A stretch of 40,324 bases of DNA from Cyclobacteriaceae bacterium (GTDB lineage: Bacteria > Bacteroidota > Bacteroidia > Cytophagales > Cyclobacteriaceae). The notes under the pieces were generated by a model that was not told the DNA's origin, made no database searches, and saw only the letters and a list, made by a program, of their open reading frames with translations. Every line of letters begins with the position of its first letter. Position 1 is the first letter of the stretch. The position numbers and the translations under genes were made by a program. The stretch spans positions 1 through 40,324 of the forward strand of contig PXCO01000053.1 in the NCBI GenBank assembly GCA_003565295.1, given 5' to 3'. Shown here piece after piece: positions 16,496 through 25,018 of this stretch.

Positions 16496-19210
16496 ATGAT
16501 CAACCTATTAAACCGTATCCACAAGACACGTTCTACTTTTGTAATTTTCATTTTACTGGCCATCATTGGGTGTGAAAAAGGCAGTCCTTATGACCATCAG
16601 ATGCCCGAAGAGAACCGGTTCATCAAAACCCCCTTAGTGGAGCAGTTAGACGAGCCCATGGAGTTGGAGGTATTGGAGGATGGCTCGGTTTTTTTTATAG
16701 AGAGGAAGGGCAGTGTGAAGCTCTATGATCATGCCTCGGGACAAACAGAGGTTGTAGGAAGGCTGGAGGTATATCCTGAGCATGAGGACGGGCTTCTGGG
16801 AATGGCCTTGGATCCAGGGTTTGAGCAGAATGGTTGGATGTACTTGTTTTATGCGCCAGCAGGTGAAAATAGCATCAACAGGCTTTCTAGATTTACTTTT
16901 GAAAACCGTAAAATGATGAAAGAGTCAGAAGTAGTGATGTTAGAAATTCCTGTTTTCAGGGGATGCTGTCACTCAGGTGGTTCCTTGGAGTTCGGCCCTG
17001 GCGGAAACCTCTTCCTTTCCTTAGGAGATGACACCAGCCCCTTCGAATCTGACAATTATAACCCTATAGATGAGCGGCCGGGTAGGGCAGAGGCATTTGA
17101 TGCACAAAGAAGCTCGGGCAGTAGCATGGATTTAAGAGGTGGGATTCTTCGCATCAAGCCAGAGGCAGACGGCTCTTACTCTATTCCAAAAGGCAATCTA
17201 TTTCCTGAAGGTACAGCGAATACCCGTCCTGAAATTTATGTTTTGGGAAACAGAAACCCTTTTCGCATTTCAGTGGATCCCAAAACCGGTTATCTGTATT
17301 GGGGTGAGGTGGGGCCGGATGCGGCTGAGGACCATCCTACAAGAGGGCCAAAAGGATACGATGAAATCAACCAGGCCAAATCAGCAGGTTTTTTCGGATG
17401 GCCTTATTTTGTCGGAGATAACAAAGCCTATTGGCATTATGATTTTGAAAGGGAAGAGAGTACCTTTCAATATGATCCTGAAGAGCCCGTGAATCACTCG
17501 CCAAACAATACAGGCGTTAAATCATTACCCCCTGCTCAAAAGGCCTTTATTTGGTATCCTTACGATGGCAGTGAGGAATTTCCGGAGTTGGGAGAAGGAG
17601 GCAGAAATGCCATGGCAGGGCCGGTTTATTATTCCGTCCTTCATGATGATTCCGATAAAAGGTTCCCCAAGTACTTTGATGGTAAGCTATTCATCTATGA
17701 CTGGATGAGAAACTGGATTTTTCTCGTTACCATGGACAAAAATGGGGATTACGAAAAAATGGAACCCTTTATGCCCAGCACAAAGTTTGACAAACCCATT
17801 GATATGCAATTTGGGAAGGATGGATCCCTCTATATCTTGGAATATGGCACTTTCTGGAACGCTCAAAATGACGATGCCGGCCTTTACCGGATTACCTTTA
17901 GTGAAGGGAACAGGCCTCCTGTGGTTCAGGTGGCAGCGGATAAGAATAAAGGAGGCGCTCCCTTGCGGGTCAATTTTTCAAGCGAGGGCACCCTGGATCA
18001 CGATGAGGGAGATGAATTGACTTATTTTTGGGATTTTGAAGGGGATGGTCAAAAAAAATCCCATCAGGCAAACCCCAGCCACACCTTTGAAAGACCAGGG
18101 ATTTATAGGCCCACATTGACTGTGACCGATCCCTCAGGTGCCGCTATGAGCAGAAATTTGGAAATTCAGGTTGGCAATGAACCACCACAGGTGGAAATTG
18201 CCATCAAAGGAAACAGGTCTTTCTATTGGGATGATTTAAAGCGGTTAACTTACTCAGTATTGGTGGAAGACCAGGAGGATGGGAGCCTGGAACATGGACA
18301 GATAGACAGTGACGATGTTCAGGTTAGCATAAACTATCTGGCAGGAGGTTTTGATAAAATAATGGCCAGTGCTGGCCACCAATCTACCGAATATGAACCC
18401 GTGGGTAAGGTCTTGATGGAAGGAAGTGATTGTTATGCTTGTCATGCATTGGACAAAGCCTCTGTTGGGCCTACCTTTAAGGAAATCGCTACAAGGTATG
18501 CAGGTGATTCGGGAGAGATGGATAGGTTGGTAAAAACGGTAGTTAATGGGGGAGGAGGAGAATGGGGAGAGCGTATCATGCCTGCCCACCCCCAGTTGAA
18601 GGAGGAAGAGGTAGTGACCATGCTGGAATATATATTTGCTTTGGACAATGAAGAAAAACTGACCGAAAAGGGTAGGCTTCCCATTACAGGGGAGCTTGAC
18701 TTGAACAAGCATGGCGAAGAAAGAGGCGTATACTTCTTTAGGGCCTCTTACATGGACAAGGGAGGAGAAGGTCTTGATCCTACACTTGGACAGGACGAAG
18801 TTCAACTCAGGTTCGCCAGGGTTTTGGCCGCCACAGCGGACGATACGCATGAGGCGGCAAAAGCGAACAATAAAGGTTCCTACTTGATTAAATTCACCGC
18901 TGATGGTGCATTCCTTAATTTCCGCAGTATTGATTTAAATGGGATAGGAAGTATAAGTGTTGAGGTGGATCCGGCAAACACAAGCGGGGTTCTGGAACTG
19001 AGACTTGGCGGAACAGAAGGCCACCTCATCGGTAAAACCCCGGAATTGTCGAAATCTGACAAACCAGAAAATGAACGGTGGATCAATGTGGAAATTCCTA
19101 TTGAAGCTACCCGAACTCAGGAAGACCTGTTTGTGGTGTACAGGGGGCCTGAAAAAACCAGTATATGGAATGGGTTTTTACTAAATTCACTTTATTTCAA
19201 AGGAAATTGA
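16496..19210 (+). CDS. PQQ-dependent sugar dehydrogenase / PKD / cytochrome c / CBM6-like lipoprotein
   Basis: The protein has 904 residues and a lipoprotein signal with C26 (LAIIGC). Domains in order are: a glucose/sorbosone dehydrogenase-type propeller (about 40-465; EDGLLGMALDP, GCCHSGGSLEFGPGGNLFLSLGD, LGNRNPFR, GEVGPDA); a PKD domain (about 472-560; YFWDFEGDGQ, HTFERPG); a linker; a class I cytochrome c (C646, C649, H650 as CYACH, with IMPAH as the likely axial methionine); and a C-terminal CBM6-like beta-sandwich (about 725-904). It probably oxidises a sugar at the cell surface or in the periplasm and passes electrons to its own haem. The order is familiar in Bacteroidota; the substrate is unknown. 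A Tat-exported oxidoreductase follows after 22 bases. Confidence 0.9.
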   Translation: MINLLNRIHKTRSTFVIFILLAIIGCEKGSPYDHQMPEENRFIKTPLVEQLDEPMELEVLEDGSVFFIERKGSVKLYDHASGQTEVVGRLEVYPEHEDGLLGMALDPGFEQNGWMYLFYAPAGENSINRLSRFTFENRKMMKESEVVMLEIPVFRGCCHSGGSLEFGPGGNLFLSLGDDTSPFESDNYNPIDERPGRAEAFDAQRSSGSSMDLRGGILRIKPEADGSYSIPKGNLFPEGTANTRPEIYVLGNRNPFRISVDPKTGYLYWGEVGPDAAEDHPTRGPKGYDEINQAKSAGFFGWPYFVGDNKAYWHYDFEREESTFQYDPEEPVNHSPNNTGVKSLPPAQKAFIWYPYDGSEEFPELGEGGRNAMAGPVYYSVLHDDSDKRFPKYFDGKLFIYDWMRNWIFLVTMDKNGDYEKMEPFMPSTKFDKPIDMQFGKDGSLYILEYGTFWNAQNDDAGLYRITFSEGNRPPVVQVAADKNKGGAPLRVNFSSEGTLDHDEGDELTYFWDFEGDGQKKSHQANPSHTFERPGIYRPTLTVTDPSGAAMSRNLEIQVGNEPPQVEIAIKGNRSFYWDDLKRLTYSVLVEDQEDGSLEHGQIDSDDVQVSINYLAGGFDKIMASAGHQSTEYEPVGKVLMEGSDCYACHALDKASVGPTFKEIATRYAGDSGEMDRLVKTVVNGGGGEWGERIMPAHPQLKEEEVVTMLEYIFALDNEEKLTEKGRLPITGELDLNKHGEERGVYFFRASYMDKGGEGLDPTLGQDEVQLRFARVLAATADDTHEAAKANNKGSYLIKFTADGAFLNFRSIDLNGIGSISVEVDPANTSGVLELRLGGTEGHLIGKTPELSKSDKPENERWINVEIPIEATRTQEDLFVVYRGPEKTSIWNGFLLNSLYFKGN

Positions 19211-19232
19211 ACACAATAAACCAAAAACGTAT

Positions 19233-20567
19233 ATGAGTAAGGACAACAACAGTGGATTTTCCAGAAGGAAATTTTTGGGAACAGGCTTACTGGGAGCCGC
19301 AGGGGTTGGGCTAAGCCCCTCCATTACCATGGCATCGGCAAAGCCCATTTCCACGACTTTAACAAAGGCAGACACCCTAAGATTGGGTTTTATTGGACTG
19401 GGAAGACAAAACAATGGTTTGATGAATAGTTTCATCACCCTACCCGGTGTAGAGGTGGTGGCTGGCTGTGATGTGTATGGGGTAAAAAGAGAAAGGTTTA
19501 AAAGGAAGGCAGAGGAGCATTATAGCAAGCAAGGCAAAAATGTGGAGGTGCAGGTATATGAGAATTATCATGACATTTTGGGCCGCAATGACATCGACGG
19601 TGTAGTGATCGCATCCCCGGACCACTGGCATGCGCTGATGGCCATTGACGCATGTAAGGCCAAAAAGGATATTTACCTTGAAAAACCGCTTACCTTTACC
19701 ATAAAGGAGGGGCAGGAGCTTATTAAGGCAGTTAGGGAAAACAACATAGTGTTGGCCACAGGCAGCATGCAGCGTTCCTATGCGAATTTTCAACATGCCG
19801 TGAAAATGGTACATAAAGGGCGTATTGGCAAAGTAAGTGAGGTTTATGCCTGCGTGGGAGGCCCGCCCAAACCTTTTGACCTTCCAAAGGAAGAAATCCC
19901 TGCCGACCTGAACTGGGAAATGTGGATGGGGCCATTGAATGCAGATATTCATTTCAACCATGAACTTAACCCACCCATTTCATTGGATCCACCTGAAAAC
20001 GAACAGATGTGGGGTGCCTGGAGATGGTACAAGGAAACAGGCGGTGGATTGACCACAGATTGGGGCGCACATATGTTTGACATTGCCCAATGGGCTATAG
20101 GCGCGGATAGAAGTGGCCCTGTGGAAATCATTCCTCCGGGGTATGAAGACACAGCGTACCTTACCTTCAAATACGCAAACGGGGTTACCGTGACTGAGCA
20201 GCCTTTTGATGAAAAGGAAACCAGGGGTTGCAAGTTTTTTGGAAAAGACGGATGGATAGAGGTGTCAAGGTCTCACTATGAAGCTTCTGATCCTTCCTTA
20301 TATCCGGTCTTGGAGGAAGGACAAAGTTTGCAAGGAGGTGGTGGCAGGGCCCATCATGAAGATTTTATTCATGCGGTTCGGGAACGCAGAGACCCAAATA
20401 CGCCGGTAGAAATTGGGCATAGCACCTGCGTCACCTGCACCTTGGGCAATATTGCCTATGAATTGGAAAGACCCCTAAAATGGGACCCAAAGAATGAGAA
20501 ATTCGTGGATGACCAGGAGGCAAGCAAGCATATCCATAGACCCTATAGGTCTGGCTATAGGCTTTAA
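19233..20567 (+). CDS. Tat-exported Gfo/Idh/MocA family oxidoreductase
   Basis: The protein has 444 residues. Its N-terminus has a twin-arginine signal, SRRKFLGTGLLGAAGVG, ending near residue 36, so it is exported folded with its cofactor. The Rossmann fold begins LRLGFIGLGRQNNG, the family motif LEKPLT is present near residue 151, and the C-terminal domain has GGGLTTDWGAHMFDIAQWA. Members include NAD(P)-dependent sugar oxidoreductases and NAD-dependent glycosidases (GH109). Which reaction applies here cannot be told. It lies 22 bases after the PQQ/cytochrome c lipoprotein, which suggests a joint extracytoplasmic carbohydrate oxidation step. It is convergent with the next gene. Confidence 0.92.
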   Translation: MSKDNNSGFSRRKFLGTGLLGAAGVGLSPSITMASAKPISTTLTKADTLRLGFIGLGRQNNGLMNSFITLPGVEVVAGCDVYGVKRERFKRKAEEHYSKQGKNVEVQVYENYHDILGRNDIDGVVIASPDHWHALMAIDACKAKKDIYLEKPLTFTIKEGQELIKAVRENNIVLATGSMQRSYANFQHAVKMVHKGRIGKVSEVYACVGGPPKPFDLPKEEIPADLNWEMWMGPLNADIHFNHELNPPISLDPPENEQMWGAWRWYKETGGGLTTDWGAHMFDIAQWAIGADRSGPVEIIPPGYEDTAYLTFKYANGVTVTEQPFDEKETRGCKFFGKDGWIEVSRSHYEASDPSLYPVLEEGQSLQGGGGRAHHEDFIHAVRERRDPNTPVEIGHSTCVTCTLGNIAYELERPLKWDPKNEKFVDDQEASKHIHRPYRSGYRL

Positions 20568-20575
20568 GCCAGGGG

Positions 20576-20630
20576 ATGAAATCTAGCGTGGAGAGAACTT
20601 CACACGGAGAGTGATTGATCAATCAGGTGA
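20576..20630 (+). repeat. Degenerate palindromic repeat, copy E
   Basis: Beginning 8 bases after the Gfo/Idh stop, ATGAAATC-T-AGC and then CACACGGAGAGTGAT-TGATCAAT match the start and middle of the repeat unit with scattered substitutions. The A-rich leader end is not recognisable. It appears to be an old, decayed copy. Confidence 0.55.
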
Positions 20631-20663
20631 GAAAGGCGCTGCGTCCGCAAAATAAACATTTAA

Positions 20664-20691
20664 AAGGGGTGAGCAACTTGGCTTGCCCCTT
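20664..20691. terminator. Bidirectional terminator between convergent genes
   Basis: AAGGGGTGAGC (20664-20674) and GCTTGCCCCTT (20681-20691) pair over 11 positions including two G-U pairs, with loop AACTTG. The stem lies between the ends of the plus-strand Gfo/Idh gene and the minus-strand gene at 20695. There is TTTTAAATG on the minus side but no long U-tract, so efficiency is uncertain. Confidence 0.6.
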
Positions 20692-20694
20692 ATA

Positions 20695-21084
20695 CTACTT
20701 GAATGCTGAAGCCAAATCGTTGATTTGCCTACTGATTGTTTGAGGGTTTTTGCTGAGGATGGCAGCTCCTAACCCCACCAAAGCAGTGGCAATGCTTATA
20801 CCGGACTGTATGGACTCCAGTCTTTTCACGGAGGTCTTCATGTTTTTTCCTATGGTCAAGATCCTTTCCAGGTCAGGTTTGACCTCTTCTAACACCAATA
20901 GCGTTGACTGAACCGCCATATCATCACTGTGTTTAAAAATGGCAGAAATAAGTTTTTCCAATTGTTTTCGCTGAGTTTCGTCCATATTTTTCCAATTGGA
21001 AAAAAGGTAATCCTGGAGCTGGTTCCCCATGGAGTGGAATGCTTTCCCTAGTTCCATGGACTGTTTAGCAGAAAGGTTTTCCAT
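20695..21084 (-). CDS. Unrecognised small helical protein
   Basis: The protein has 129 residues and I do not recognise a family. It is almost wholly helical and charged, with no signal peptide. One modest hydrophobic stretch near residues 95-110 (GISIATALVGLGAAIL) could be a membrane segment or an amphipathic helix. The sequence has the look of a membrane-associated coiled-coil adaptor. Its start lies 7 bases after the stop of the unrecognised lipoprotein, so the two are probably co-transcribed and may act together. Confidence 0.6.
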   Translation of the reverse strand: MENLSAKQSMELGKAFHSMGNQLQDYLFSNWKNMDETQRKQLEKLISAIFKHSDDMAVQSTLLVLEEVKPDLERILTIGKNMKTSVKRLESIQSGISIATALVGLGAAILSKNPQTISRQINDLASAFK

Positions 21085-21091
21085 TACTTTT

Positions 21092-21943
21092 TTAATTAAT
21101 TTGGTTGAAAGCAGCGATCAGGTCGGAAATGTCGCTTTGGTAAAGCTTAATATTGGCCTTAAAATCCTTGCGGGTAAGCCTTTTCCTTTGATCAAAGAGT
21201 ACTTGGTGCGCTTCGGTAATCTTTCTCAAGGCCTGTGTGGTGGCATCAATCTGTTTTTCCACTTTATGGATTTCATCAAGTTCCTCATAGTACAGCTTTG
21301 TGGCCAAGCCTGTCTCCAGATCACTAAGATTTTCACTGAAGGTGAGCCTCTGGTAAAACCCATAAAGCCTGGATTTTCTGTTTTCCAAGGTGGTTTGTAG
21401 GTTGCCCAAAAGTATCAATTCCAGTTGGTCCAATAGGGCGATGAGAGGGGTATTTGCTTCTTCTATAAATCTACGCAAATCTTTTCTCCTAAAACCGTCA
21501 GTGCTGGCCATTGCGATTAGTTCAGCCAGATGGCCATACGCCTGGGTCTCCTGTTCAGCAATTCGCCACTCCCCAAAAACTCCCTCTTGCATCAATTTTT
21601 TCGGGCCACTCAGGTTATACCGGGTAAGATGGTTTCCGCTCAATTGCTCCAAGCCGTCAAAATATCCCTGAATGGTCAATTGAATCCTTAAAAGGACACT
21701 GTCGGCTTCCTGATAGCTCTCACAAGCACATTCTTCTGATCTTTCTATACGGAATACCTCCATGGCATCCATTCTGCACCTGTCCCTACATGCCTGAGCA
21801 AAACCGTATTCTATTTCTTGCAATTTGGCCAAAGAGGTTTTGGAAGTATGGGCAAACTCACCCACCTCCTTTAAATTCACGCAGGCTGCGGAAAAAAAAC
21901 AGCAGGTACCTATCCAAAGTAATAAGGGTCGGGAAAAACACAT
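21092..21943 (-). CDS. Unrecognised coiled-coil lipoprotein
   Basis: The protein has 283 residues with a lipoprotein signal: a hydrophobic stretch and a lipobox ending FFSAAC (C21). The mature part is alpha-helical and charged, with likely coiled coils in the last 100 residues, and has a short cysteine-rich patch (CRDRCR and ECAC, about residues 72-95). I do not recognise a family. The open frame extends to 22012, but that would overlap the end of the upstream gene. A perfect TAnnTTTG box (21972-21979) lies about 30 bases before ATG 21943, so that start is chosen. It is followed after 7 bases by the small helical protein. Confidence 0.65.
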   Translation of the reverse strand: MCFSRPLLLWIGTCCFFSAACVNLKEVGEFAHTSKTSLAKLQEIEYGFAQACRDRCRMDAMEVFRIERSEECACESYQEADSVLLRIQLTIQGYFDGLEQLSGNHLTRYNLSGPKKLMQEGVFGEWRIAEQETQAYGHLAELIAMASTDGFRRKDLRRFIEEANTPLIALLDQLELILLGNLQTTLENRKSRLYGFYQRLTFSENLSDLETGLATKLYYEELDEIHKVEKQIDATTQALRKITEAHQVLFDQRKRLTRKDFKANIKLYQSDISDLIAAFNQIN

Positions 21944-21950
21944 ATTGAAC

Positions 21951-21979
21951 AGTAGATAAATTGATCTACTACAAATATA
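21951..21979 (-). promoter_or_regulatory. Promoter box with overlapping operator-like palindrome
   Basis: On the minus strand TATATTTG (21979-21972) matches the TAnnTTTG consensus. Immediately downstream, at the expected transcription start, is a perfect inverted repeat AGTAGAT-N6-ATCTACT (21951-21970). It could be an operator or a leader hairpin for the lipoprotein gene. No clear -33 box was seen. Confidence 0.5.
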
Positions 21980-21998
21980 ACCAATTGAATGAGAGATG

Positions 21999-23630
21999 CT
22001 ATTCCACTTCAAACATCAAGCTTTGTGTTTCCCATGTCCCGCTTTTTGGGTCTTGAAAGGTAACACTGAACTCGTATTCGCCCGGCAAGTGAGAAGTCGT
22101 AAAGGTTATGGATTCAGATGTGGGAGATAAGGCAGGCTCCCAAAGCAAAACATTTCTGAAGTCAGGTATTCGTTCATTGCTGGGAGGTAGGGTGAATTCC
22201 TGCTCTACAGGTATTTGTATACCCTCATATTCAATAAAAAGTGCTGATTTTGGCAAATCAAATTCTCCGAAATCATTTTCGAAGGAAACCAGGCTGATCA
22301 CTCCCTCAAAAATTTCCTTTTCATAGAAAAAATACCTGGTGAGTAGGTCTAGTCGCTTGATTTTCCAAGGGTTAAAATTGGCAAAAGCATCAGCATCAAA
22401 AACAGGCATGGCGTCAATCAGCAACAAAGGGTTACTGTCGAACAGGTTTTCATGGGGCTTATTGTAAGTTCGAAACAAGGTTTTCCGGTTTTGTCTTCTT
22501 ACCAGGACATGAGGCACATATTCCCTTATTACAGTGGCCATGTCATCAAATCGGTTATAATCATCTAATAAATAGGAATGGTCCGGATTTATGAGGTTGG
22601 CAAATTCTTTTGGAGGGGGCTGTGGTTTTGGGTGATAATACCGGTTCACGGATTTGGCCAAGGCCCTGTCCCTTATCCTTTCCCTAAGAATTGGATCTAT
22701 CACCAATCGGGGCAGTTGGAACTCATTATTTGGCCTGGCAGGCCAAAAGGGGGGGGTTATGACAAAGTTTACCTGTTCCCGGGATTTCCCGGACTGTACC
22801 ACCACATAGTCGAAATGCCGGAATGCACCGGTTTCAAAAAAAAGCTCCCCTTTTATATTGGGTTTGGAAAGAAAGAGGTGTGATGCCTTCCCGTGAGCGG
22901 TAAGGTAAAACAACTCAGAAGTGTCTATGGGGGTACTCACGGTCCTGCCTTTGATGACATGTCCATAGATCTCTGGAATGGGTGAGGGGTTCTCCCAAGC
23001 TTTGTCATCATAGACTGCTTCCCAATTTATTTCCGAACCAGCTTGCTGAAGGGGAAGCATGTGCCTTACTACAGCCTTTAGAGTTTTACCAGTAGCATTT
23101 AGTTCCTGCCATCTCACCGTCGCTTGCTCATTAGGTGCTAGCTTGTCATTTGAAATGCTCAGGGAAATTGACTTGGGGTTTAGGGGTTTCTCCTGGGGTA
23201 AGGGACCTGCGGCGGGTGGGGCGATTTCCGGGTTGATGACGGGCAAAATTTTATGGAAAACACCTTCAATGCCCGAAGTGTAAGGGCTGCTCCTGGTATA
23301 AACCCGAAAAAGGTAGTGGTCTGATGGGAGATTGGTAGGGACAGAAAGGTAGCCCCTAGCCTGGCCTCTGTCCAGGCCTAGCATTTGTTGGCTTACCGCT
23401 GTGCCTTCCCTATCTAAAAGTTCGGTGTAAACCACCTTCACAGGCGAGGGCTTATTATCCAATGATACGTTAATGTCTAACCATAGGTCTTCTCCGGTGA
23501 TTAGCTGTGAGGCTGATAGAAACACCTGTACTTTTTCCTTTCCAATTGGGGCGCTTTGTGCCCACGCATTCGTACCTACAAGCATATAGGAATGAAGGAC
23601 AAGGAAAGTGATGATATAGCTAATTTTCAT
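21999..23630 (-). CDS. Secreted protein with MG2-like domain, partner of TonB receptor/DUF4249
   Basis: The protein has 543 residues and a signal peptide ending near residue 25 (GTNAWAQ). Residues about 32-130 resemble the MG2 (macroglobulin) beta-sandwich, with VQVFLSASQLITGEDLWL and then LPSDHYLFRVYTR; the rest is beta-rich and unassigned. Proteins of this kind often accompany TonB receptors with DUF4249 lipoproteins in Bacteroidota, probably as periplasmic or surface partners. The open frame runs up to 23696, but those codons lie within repeat copy C. ATG 23630, exactly at the repeat's leader end and followed by a clean signal peptide, is the likely start. It is the third gene after the receptor and DUF4249. 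Confidence 0.7.
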   Translation of the reverse strand: MKISYIITFLVLHSYMLVGTNAWAQSAPIGKEKVQVFLSASQLITGEDLWLDINVSLDNKPSPVKVVYTELLDREGTAVSQQMLGLDRGQARGYLSVPTNLPSDHYLFRVYTRSSPYTSGIEGVFHKILPVINPEIAPPAAGPLPQEKPLNPKSISLSISNDKLAPNEQATVRWQELNATGKTLKAVVRHMLPLQQAGSEINWEAVYDDKAWENPSPIPEIYGHVIKGRTVSTPIDTSELFYLTAHGKASHLFLSKPNIKGELFFETGAFRHFDYVVVQSGKSREQVNFVITPPFWPARPNNEFQLPRLVIDPILRERIRDRALAKSVNRYYHPKPQPPPKEFANLINPDHSYLLDDYNRFDDMATVIREYVPHVLVRRQNRKTLFRTYNKPHENLFDSNPLLLIDAMPVFDADAFANFNPWKIKRLDLLTRYFFYEKEIFEGVISLVSFENDFGEFDLPKSALFIEYEGIQIPVEQEFTLPPSNERIPDFRNVLLWEPALSPTSESITFTTSHLPGEYEFSVTFQDPKSGTWETQSLMFEVE

Positions 23631-23855
23631 GTGTTTATAATTGTTTTTCAGTTGCCACATAGCCTGCCCCGGACTCGCTTCGGGGGAATCTCGCATGTAT
23701 TATAATCATCCCAGTGTGCGACGTTCTCGTCATGCCCTGACTGCCGTCAGGACAGGCTCGATTTCATCTGTTTATAATTGTATTTTTATGGTCAGATGGA
23801 ATCTCGCAACGATAATCATCCCCCCGTGTGTCGCTCTCGTCATGCTCGATTTCAT
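23631..23855 (-). repeat. Modular palindromic repeat, copy C: two tandem units filling an intra-operon gap
   Basis: Two units read on the minus strand: 23855-23768 (88 bases, short form) and 23767-23631 (137 bases, long form with two inserted hairpin modules). Each begins ATGAAATCGAGC and ends in an A-rich leader; the second leader stops at the ATG of the MG2-like gene. Together they occupy nearly all of the 235 bases between the DUF4249 stop (23866) and that start codon. Confidence 0.9.
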
Positions 23856-23865
23856 GGTAATCAAA

Positions 23866-25014
23866 TTAAAATGAAAAATCCTCCCAGAATGAGGGTCTTT
23901 CCAATGTCCCACCCCTTAACCTGCAGTCAGTACAATTCCTTGTGGTGGATAGAAACGCAGTGCAGACCGGTGAAAAACCATCACAATATTCCTGAATCGG
24001 CACATTGTTGCTGAACCGGAAGTGGTCTGCATAGTCCTCTCTGCTTACAGTGTCTATTTGACAAGCCCTGTATTCGGGGATGATAGCAAGCCAGGGCTGG
24101 GCATCCTGTCGGTCTATAAATATCCTTTTCTCTGTGGAAATTCCCACGCTGACATACCCTATCACGGGTTCAGAGGGATGATCCAAATTAATGATATTGC
24201 CACTGAGAAAGGAAGGTAAAGGGCTAAAGATGTTCCCTATATCATCCGAGTTTCTTCGGATACTTTCCCAAAACACAAATGCATCGTGATCCACAGCCCT
24301 TTGTCTCACCAAAATACTGTACCTATGTCCTAATTTCTCCGAATTCAATGGTATTTCTAGCAGTTCCTTGTTGTTGATCTGCCTATTTTGGAACCTCTCG
24401 GCAGATTCCATGATTATTCTTAAAGAGTTCTCCTCGTCCCAGCATTGATGAAGTCTTTGGTCCTGGTTCACAAAGTCTTCCAGTTCTTGATCGTATTCGA
24501 AATAAGAAACGTATGGTGTACGGTAGATCCAGGTTTCTTCATATCCCCAAATAAAAAAGTTGGCCTCTTCATTGCCTTTTGTGCTGGCAAAGATTTTCAT
24601 GCCTCCTGGAGATTTTTCAAAGCTCACTTCATTTATTTCCGGCGTGATTATAGGGGCCACAAATTGGGATGCATACTGCGTATTATCCATGGATATGGTA
24701 AGGCGATAGGCTTGGTTAGTGGGCAGGCTTCCTTCTAAGGCATAAAGTCCGTCTCCCTGAGGAATCAAATCCCATACCCCTTCTCTTTGACCTTCCACAG
24801 CTACCAATGCCCCATTTTGCGGTGTAGAGGCCTGTTCGCTATAGATGGGATTGGTTCTGCTAATTTTAAATTCGGTGGTGCTTTCCCCTACATCAATATA
24901 ACCTTCCACCACCAACAAGTTATGGTCGAAACTGCTTAATTCCGGTTCATATAGCTCCCTGCATCCCGAGAAGAAAACCATTAGAACACCCATATAATAG
25001 ATCCACTGCCTCAT
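23866..25014 (-). CDS. DUF4249 family outer membrane lipoprotein
   Basis: The protein has 382 residues with a lipoprotein signal; the lipidated cysteine is C18 (VFFSGC-RELYEP). The N-terminal beta-sandwich contains LVVEGYIDVG, the region typical of DUF4249, and the C-terminal half includes PLPSFLSGNI and a cysteine cluster near the end (CTAFL, CTDCR). DUF4249 proteins are encoded beside TonB receptors and are thought to assist uptake; the exact role is unknown. The open frame extends into the receptor gene, but ATG 25014, 4 bases after the receptor stop and just before the signal peptide, is the right start. The pair is very likely co-translated from one mRNA. Confidence 0.88.
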   Translation of the reverse strand: MRQWIYYMGVLMVFFSGCRELYEPELSSFDHNLLVVEGYIDVGESTTEFKISRTNPIYSEQASTPQNGALVAVEGQREGVWDLIPQGDGLYALEGSLPTNQAYRLTISMDNTQYASQFVAPIITPEINEVSFEKSPGGMKIFASTKGNEEANFFIWGYEETWIYRTPYVSYFEYDQELEDFVNQDQRLHQCWDEENSLRIIMESAERFQNRQINNKELLEIPLNSEKLGHRYSILVRQRAVDHDAFVFWESIRRNSDDIGNIFSPLPSFLSGNIINLDHPSEPVIGYVSVGISTEKRIFIDRQDAQPWLAIIPEYRACQIDTVSREDYADHFRFSNNVPIQEYCDGFSPVCTAFLSTTRNCTDCRLRGGTLERPSFWEDFSF

Positions 25015-25018
25015 AGGG

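Noticed and set aside
18254-18850. 198-residue minus-strand open frame
   Set aside because: It overlaps the cytochrome c domain of the PQQ lipoprotein in antisense and has no motif or start context.
21944-22012. Longer start for the coiled-coil lipoprotein
   Set aside because: It would overlap the upstream gene and place 23 residues before a clear lipoprotein signal peptide.
23631-23696. N-terminal extension of the MG2-like protein
   Set aside because: These codons are repeat sequence and precede a complete signal peptide starting at 23630.
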